A stretch of DNA of 64,000 bases from contig OZ234499.1 in the NCBI GenBank assembly GCA_965153455.1, positions 7,512,515 to 7,576,514 on the forward strand. Reading direction: 5' to 3'. Of this stretch, positions 58,540-64,000 are shown in pieces (the stretch's first letter is position 1; every line of letters starts with the position of its first letter). The stretch comes from Sphagnum compactum (lineage: Eukaryota; Bryophyta; Sphagnopsida; Sphagnales). A program made the translations under genes and the position numbers. The notes beneath the pieces were generated by a model, which searched no databases, was not told the DNA's origin, and was given only the letters and a program-made list of their open reading frames with translations.

Positions 58540-59775
58540 GTGGTACAATGCCTCAGTGCCTTGTTCACTTCCATGTACCTTGTTGACGTAGTGTCCTTTT
58601 CTGCTATGTGCTAATTTGTCCACTGGTTCTAGGATGATACATAGGTTCTTTGGTTCCAATTTTATGTCACTATTAACATCACCAATTGTAGAAGTTCATG
58701 AATAGAAATGCAAGTTATGGGAGATGATCTATCTACCTTCAATTTACATTTTTTTTGGGTGGCTTCATGTTGAAGTTGGCGTATGGAAAGGTGTAGGTGC
58801 TTAGATGACCTATCTTTATTCTAGAGCCCACAGAATAAAATGATGGTGCTATCACAAAGCCTTATGATGTAATATCCTTCTTCCACTTCATATGCATCTG
58901 TTATCAGATCTTATCCCATTATTTCAATGTCTCATGATATGTATAAGCTATATATATATATATATATATATGTTTGCCCCAATAGAACTTCAATATGAAG
59001 TTAACAATTATGTAGTATGCATGTGCTATCCAAATTTATTTTTCAAGTGCCTTGTTAACTTCCACATGCTTGATCAATAAATTAATGGTAATGTTGTGTC
59101 CTTTTCTATATTTGTTGATTTTTCCACTAGTTTTACAGGATGATACATCAGGTTGGTTGGTTTTGATTTAGGCAACATCAACAATTGTAAATGTTCATGA
59201 ATAACAAATTTGCAAGTTATTGGAAATGATCTATCTACCTTCAATTTACAATGTTTTAAGGTGGCTTTCTGTTTTTTGAGGTTATGATGAATGTTGAAGG
59301 CACATGGAAGAGTGTAGGTGCTTAAACAACCTATCCTTATCCCAGGGCCCACAAAATAAAATGATGGTGCTGTCACAGAACCTTATGATGTAATATTTTT
59401 CTTCCATTTCATATGCATTGGTTATCAGATCTCATCCCACTCTTTCAATGTCTCATGATATGTATAAGCTATATGTACATGCTTGCCCCAACAAAACTTC
59501 AATATGAAGTTACAATTATGTATTAGCATGTGGTATCCAAGTGTATACTTAAAGTGCCTTGTTAACTTCCATGTTTGATCAACAAGTTAATTTGTGTCCT
59601 TTTCAGTTATGTTTTGATTTGTCCACTAGTTTTACAAGATGATATAATAGGTTCTTTAGTTCTGGTTTAAAAGCAACATCACCAATTGTAGATGTTCATG
59701 AACACAAATGCATAGGTTATGGGAGATGATTTATCTACCTTCAATTTTAAAAAAATTTGGGTGGCTTTATGTTTT
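58540..59775. repeat. About 500-bp tandem array, 2.4 copies
   Basis: Units start at GTGTCCTTTTC (58591, 59096, 59594; spacing 505 and 498). Shared phrases in order: TTTGTCCACT(G/A)GTT, CAACATCA(C)CAATTGTA, GATCTATCTACCTTCAATTT, GTGTAGGTGCTTA, AATAAAATGATGGTGCT, then TCAATGTCTCATGATATGTA plus TAAGCTATAT, CTTCAATATGAAGTTA and AAGTGCCTTGTTAACTTCCA. The third copy stops after the first 180 bp or so. Copy 1 alone carries a (TA)n run (58949-58971) where copy 2 has ATATGTACATGC. No coding frame is conserved between copies. Confidence 0.85.
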
Positions 59776-60475
59776 CAAAATAAAAAAATATTATTGGAAG
59801 TGTTAACTAACTTAGGTTAATTATTTTGTTATTTTTATTTTTATTATTATGTCAATGTTTATAGTTTTGGTAAGTTAGAAATATTTAATAACAATAATAA
59901 TAATTTCAGTAGGCATAATGGTTTTAATTTCAGTAATTATATTATTATTTTTCCTATCATACTAATATCATCATCATCATCATTATGTAATAAAATAATA
60001 TTTAAAAAAAAATTTAGTCAAAGATAATATTAAATTTGAGTTATTTATTATATGTAAGTAGTAAAAAATATATATAATATAAATGATAATAAATGTCATT
60101 TGTAATAATTTAAGGAAGTAATAAAATAACTTGGATAAACTTGTAATATGGCACAATATATTTGTAAATATTTTAAATAAAATTTTAATATACTCAAAGT
60201 ATACACTTAATGTAACCATAATATTGAACCCATTCATGTTAATAATAATATTTGAATACACATGTAATATGGTTGTTCATATACATTCAAAGTATACATT
60301 TGTAAATTTTAATATACCCAATTATATTCCTCAGAATACACAAAATACATCTTTGTATATTCATAGGGCTATAACTAAATTGGTCACATTTGCAACTAAT
60401 GGGACATAAGTTGTTCTTCTTGTATATATATGAAAACTAAACTAAATGTTATTCACATGAAAGGATGAAAACCAA
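59776..60475. other. Very AT-rich stretch, no gene
   Basis: Mostly AT, with (ATT)n and TCATCATCATC tracts (59950-59985). Phrases AATATACTCAAAGTATACA (60188) and ATATACATTCAAAGTATACA (60280) form a 90-bp-spaced direct repeat. ORFs here are composition effects. Confidence 0.4.
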
Positions 60476-61110
60476 AATAGTTGCAAACTAGTTGTAGTGT
60501 AGTTGCAAATATGACCAACAAAAGAAATAGTTGCAAAAATGTCGAAAAGTAGTTGCAAATGACTAATAGTCACACGTAGTTGCAAATAGAGTGGTTACAT
60601 TTTGGCCTATTTCTACTAATGTGGCCACATTTTGGATTAGAAGACCTAAATGAATAGTTGCAGCACCATGGTTAAGGCCCAATTAATTTAAAGCAAACTA
60701 TTTTAGTACATATTGATGCATCATGAGAATATCATTGTCCCAAAAAAAAAAATGAAGACGACAAATGGGTAGTTAGTAGGGTCTAGTGACTTTCAAACCA
60801 CAGTGTAGATGAAGTTCAAGCTCTTTGTCATTTCTATGAAATAATAGATTATTTTACATCACTATAATCACCAAGCTAACTCCCCAACATCTAGCAATTC
60901 ATGGCTAAGACCATGATTTAGAAAACCTAAATGAACAATTGCAACACCATGGTTAGGGCTTGGAAGTTTGAAAGAAGGAATTTTAGTTTGAACTAATTAT
61001 TAATCACATTGATATGAATTGATATAATCAAAAGCGCAAATGGGTATTGGTTAGGGTTTAATGATTGTTAGACCAGAATGGAGATAAATAGTTGGAAGGC
61101 ATTTAATTTC
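60476..61110. repeat. TAGTTGCAAA motif cluster and a 280-bp diverged duplication
   Basis: TAGTTGCAAA or close variants occur six times within 60478-60660, spaced about 20-45 bp. Overlapping its end, a diverged duplication has one copy at about 60640 (GACCTAAATGAATAGTTGCA, then CACCATGGTTA) and another at about 60922 (AACCTAAATGAACAATTGCA, then CACCATGGTTA); both go on to ACAAATGGGTA / GCAAATGGGTA, GTTAG(T/G)(A)GGGT and AGACCA. Confidence 0.5.
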
Positions 61111-61486
61111 AAACAACATAATGATTCCATGATTCATCCAAATTGATTTGTAGCTATAACTATAAGGTTTCAAAATTAAGTATTAACCCATAAAATCAAA
61201 ATACATCATTTTAGAATCAGAGATGTGAGTTTTAAGGCAATTGGTTATCAAATGGGTCAAAAACAGGCAAACATTTGTCATCAAGCATGGTTGGATTTAC
61301 ATCCAAAATGTCATTTCATCTAAAATGCCAAAACATCTAGCAAGCAAAGTTTGAGATAAGTTACTTCAATTGCAAACATTGTTTAAGAAACTGCTTTGAA
61401 AGTCTTTGGGTGACTATTATGTAGTGGTAGAAGGAGTTGTGATATTTCACAAGGTCTAGGGCATGCCATTTCATAGACTCACCCAC

Positions 61487-61570
61487 AACCTTATGTTAAG
61501 CTTGATTTACTTGACGGAGGCACCACATCATTGACACCTCCATCGAGTAAATCAAGCTTAACATAGGGTT
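61487..61570. repeat. Hairpin: 34-bp inverted repeat with 16-nt loop
   Basis: Arms 61487-61520 and 61537-61570 are reverse complements except at three positions. Core: TATGTTAAGCTTGATTTACT. The stem starts at AACC(T/C) and closes at GGAGG/CCTCC. Size and near-perfect pairing fit a small inverted-repeat transcript (miRNA-precursor-like) or the core of a foldback element. No ORF. Confidence 0.9.
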
Positions 61571-61969
61571 GGACCTTTGGAGGTTCACATTCTTGTTGCT
61601 TGAAGGATGTTTTAAACCATCCACTAGTTAGGGTTTGTAAAAATTTAGAAAACCTTGTGACAATAAATGAAGAATGTCCACAAAAATAAAAAAATTACTT
61701 GCCAAAAGGTAAGTTCTTTGACAAGGTAATCGAAAAATTCTTCATCTTCTTACACACCCTGACTTACAGAAACCATGATTTCCTACATTGGGCTAAACCT
61801 CATCTAGAAAAAAATGTAAAGTTTGGAACAAGGAGTTGCACACAAACTCCTTGATAGGCCTCCTTCTTCTTAGGCCTCCTTCAGGTTGCGATAGTCTCCA
61901 AAAGACAAACGTCCTCAAGTTGCATCAGTTTCCAACTTGTATGTTCCAATGCTGGACCCAGGGTTCGAC
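61571..61969. other. Intergenic, no gene recognised
   Basis: The only open frame of note (61836-62150) runs into the minisatellite and shows no known domain. Confidence 0.35.
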
Positions 61970-62350
61970 ACAAGAGACGTTCTCTTCTCACTCCTCTACA
62001 ACTGCAAATTATGGTTTCAACACAAGTAAGTGCGGGACCTTTCCCTTTTCATCCTCTGTAGCTACAAGTTGTGGTTTCAATACAAGTAAATGCGGGCCTT
62101 TTCTCTTCTCACTCTTCTGTAGCTGCAAGCTTTGGTTTCAACACAAGTAAATGAGGGCCCTTTCCCTTCTCACTCCTCTACAACTGCAAGCTATGGTTTC
62201 AACACAAGTAAACGTGGGAATTTTCCCTTCTCACTAATTTGTAGTTGCAAGCTACGGTTTCAACTTAAGTAAACGCGGGCTCTTTTTCTTCTCACTCCTC
62301 TGCATCGATAAGCTATGGTTTCAACAGAGATAAACGCAAGCCCTTTGCCT
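61970..62350. repeat. 61-bp minisatellite, about 6 copies
   Basis: GGTTTCAA recurs at 62013, 62073, 62134, 62195, 62256 and 62317 (steps 60-61). Unit: GGTTTCAACACAAGTAAA-TGCGGGCC-TTTCCCTTCTCACTCCTCTGTAGCTGCAAGCTAT. Because 61 is not a multiple of 3, the frame shifts at each unit and the array cannot encode a repeated peptide of its own length. Confidence 0.9.
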
Positions 62351-64000
62351 CCTTTGCAACTCCACTCTCTCACATGAGTCGTAGGCGACATAAATAGGGG
62401 GTTTTCGATGAGCGGCCAAATTCGGCACGAACTCAATTTGTGCCAAGTTGAGGTGGTATTTTGAGTTTGTAACCTTGTTGGGTCATAGTCTATTTTTTTC
62501 TTGCCGTGTTGTTGATCTTGTCCTGTGAATCGAGCAAACATAGGCTTCCGGTGCCGCATATGTCCGACTTTATGGATAACTTGAATGGCTATAAGTAATA
62601 AGTTCATAATTAGGTGGGGACCTTGAGCATATTTGAATTGAAAAGTCCATCATTGATGGAATATTGATGATTTTAATGTAATTCTTTCAAAGTTGAAGGA
62701 TTAATTCATAATGTTTCAATAAATTGAATCCTTAAAAAAAATTAAATCATTTTTCTTTTGGGAAACTATATATGTAATAATACTTGTCAAACCCATAAAA
62801 ACAATCTATAAGCATTGGGATGTCCAAAAAAAGCCCATCATAATGTGCTTTTTCCTTTTTAAAAAGTTAATTTACTCTTATTGTGTGAATGGGACAAAGT
62901 TAAAATGAGGTTATTTTCTTAGTTTATTCCAATTCTTGGGTTTTACAAGAATTGTTGAGTGTAGGTATAAAGTTTTTTTTGGTAAAATGGAAGACCTTTC
63001 AATTTTGGGTTTAATGAATATTTTCTAAAATTAAAACCTTCTAGTTCTAGGGGAAGGTTAAATTTTCTTGACCAATGATTCTGGATGTGATGGATCCAAC
63101 TTTTATAAAAACCTTTGGTTCCAAGTTTAGGCCAAGCCTGGTTTGATTCATTCTTGAGGATGGCTTGAAAATTGATTTTTAAATGATTCTTATTTTTTTG
63201 GATTTTGGTGCTCCCAAAGTGTTCCTAGGAACAACAGGAGGGAACAACATAGGAAACAATTAGTCAACAATAGTCTCTAGTCTCCACCCACATGGGCCAT
63301 AGTTTGAGCCCCTATTCAACTTCATAGGGAACACCCTTAGGAACATCACAACATATTCATGCAAGCCATTTTAGTTCTACCATTAAAGATACCGTTTATA
63401 TATTAAAGTTTAGGACTAGTACCTAGAACCAAAGAACCCTAAAACTTAAACATAAGGGCCTAGAACCTAAAAACCCTGGTCCCTTCCTAACCCTATGACC
63501 TGGACCCTGTAATAATCACCCTTAAAATTCATCTGGTCCAATATAAATAAAACTGTCAGTCTGGTTCTTGGCCGGTTCTAGGTGCTTATAGACTCACCAG
63601 GTCGAGTTCTTAGAACCGGGGAGAAACCTGGAACTCGCCAATACTGGTTTATTCTCTTTATCACGGTAGCGTGAATCCCGCTTCTTTTTTTGAAGTCCTA
63701 TGGTCAGGTGGAAGCCCAGGTTAGATATAGATTTGACGGGTCTCACCCTGTACAATAGAAGGTAGATAACGAGGCCAGGAACGGGTAAAACGTCACGAAG
63801 CTGTCGTCGGACAGGACGGTTAGAAAGCACTTATTTTGGGGGTCCTTTTCCAGGAAAAAAGGAAAATAGTAGGGAAAAAATCATTTGTAACCTCTCTACG
63901 TATCCTACCCAGATTTCGTTTTTCACATGTGCTGCTGCTTGACTCTGATTGGTGGAAAACTTTTCTGTAGACAATACCATCTCAACTTCTGGATTCGATT
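62351..64000. other. Intergenic to window end, no gene recognised
   Basis: AT-rich. At 63410-63600 there are repeated phrases of CCTAGAACC and (C/T)GGTTCT(A/T)GG that recall the AACTGCCAGTTC phrases at 780-1100, so both may derive from one dispersed repeat. ORFs 62260-62607 and 63594-63830 (minus) have no domain I know. Confidence 0.35.

Noticed and set aside
61836-62150. Open frame with repeated FNTSKCG peptide
   Set aside because: It is a reading of the 61-bp minisatellite, whose unit length is not a multiple of three, so the repeat peptide is not kept in frame beyond a few units.
1-64000. Possible bacterial, viral or organellar origin, prompted by MurA
   Set aside because: MurA has five GT-AG introns and a targeting-like extension, and lies among plant genes and plant transposons; no operon or Shine-Dalgarno context.
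1-64000. tRNA, rRNA or snRNA genes
   Set aside because: I found no cloverleaf box A/box B pairs, rRNA core phrases or upstream sequence elements on reading. A covariance-model scan was not possible, so short RNA genes cannot be excluded.

Overview
The window looks like nuclear DNA from a land plant with a large, transposon-rich genome. Genes are few and split by introns, intergenic DNA is very AT-rich, and most of it is decayed mobile elements and tandem repeats. The gene set (plant HD-Zip class II factor, CYP94-type P450, TARBP1/Trm3-type methyltransferase, and a nuclear MurA with an N-terminal extension resembling a plastid transit peptide) points to a non-angiosperm embryophyte. A gymnosperm, perhaps a conifer, is my best guess because MurA is typically missing from flowering plants and the Ty3/gypsy relics look like families I associate with conifers. 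That placement is inference.

Layout. 1-740: minus-strand LTR with an internal 48-bp repeat. 1212-1394: last exon of a SpoU/TrmH-family (TARBP1-like) RNA methyltransferase. 2754-2904: an unrecognised 50-codon open segment with good splice borders. 5537-7340 (minus): complete two-exon CYP94-like P450, 565 aa, carrying a perfect 11-residue duplication. 8.9-19.9 kb: gene-free, with a dead PIF/Harbinger transposase, two copies of a small foldback element, AT-rich satellites, a pyrimidine-rich tract and an interrupted 40-bp array. 20011-23635: complete six-exon MurA gene (660 aa), all catalytic residues kept. 24.9-27 kb: Helitron-like 3' terminus and a broken alpha/beta-hydrolase gene whose nucleophile serine is asparagine. 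27.86-29.0 kb: 196/149-bp tandem array running into a frameshifted glycine-rich minisatellite gene.

29-45 kb: retroelement territory. A decayed Ty3/gypsy element (gag to reverse transcriptase, about 32.9-40.25 kb) is split by a 1,568-bp non-autonomous Helitron (34781-36348). 46475-47986: complete four-exon HD-Zip class II transcription factor (326 aa). 48-64 kb: a second decayed Ty3/gypsy element (52.1-56.8 kb), a roughly 500-bp tandem array, a 34-bp-arm hairpin and a 61-bp minisatellite.

The three complete genes are independent single genes, not an operon or cluster. MurA acts in peptidoglycan precursor synthesis (plastid by inference), CYP94 enzymes are omega/in-chain hydroxylases of fatty acids or jasmonoyl conjugates, and HD-Zip II proteins are DNA-binding regulators. 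I found no tRNA, rRNA, CRISPR array or prokaryotic operon, and no convincing undescribed multi-gene system. The most notable items are the intact plastid-type MurA, the nested Helitron, and several lineage-specific minisatellite changes inside genes.
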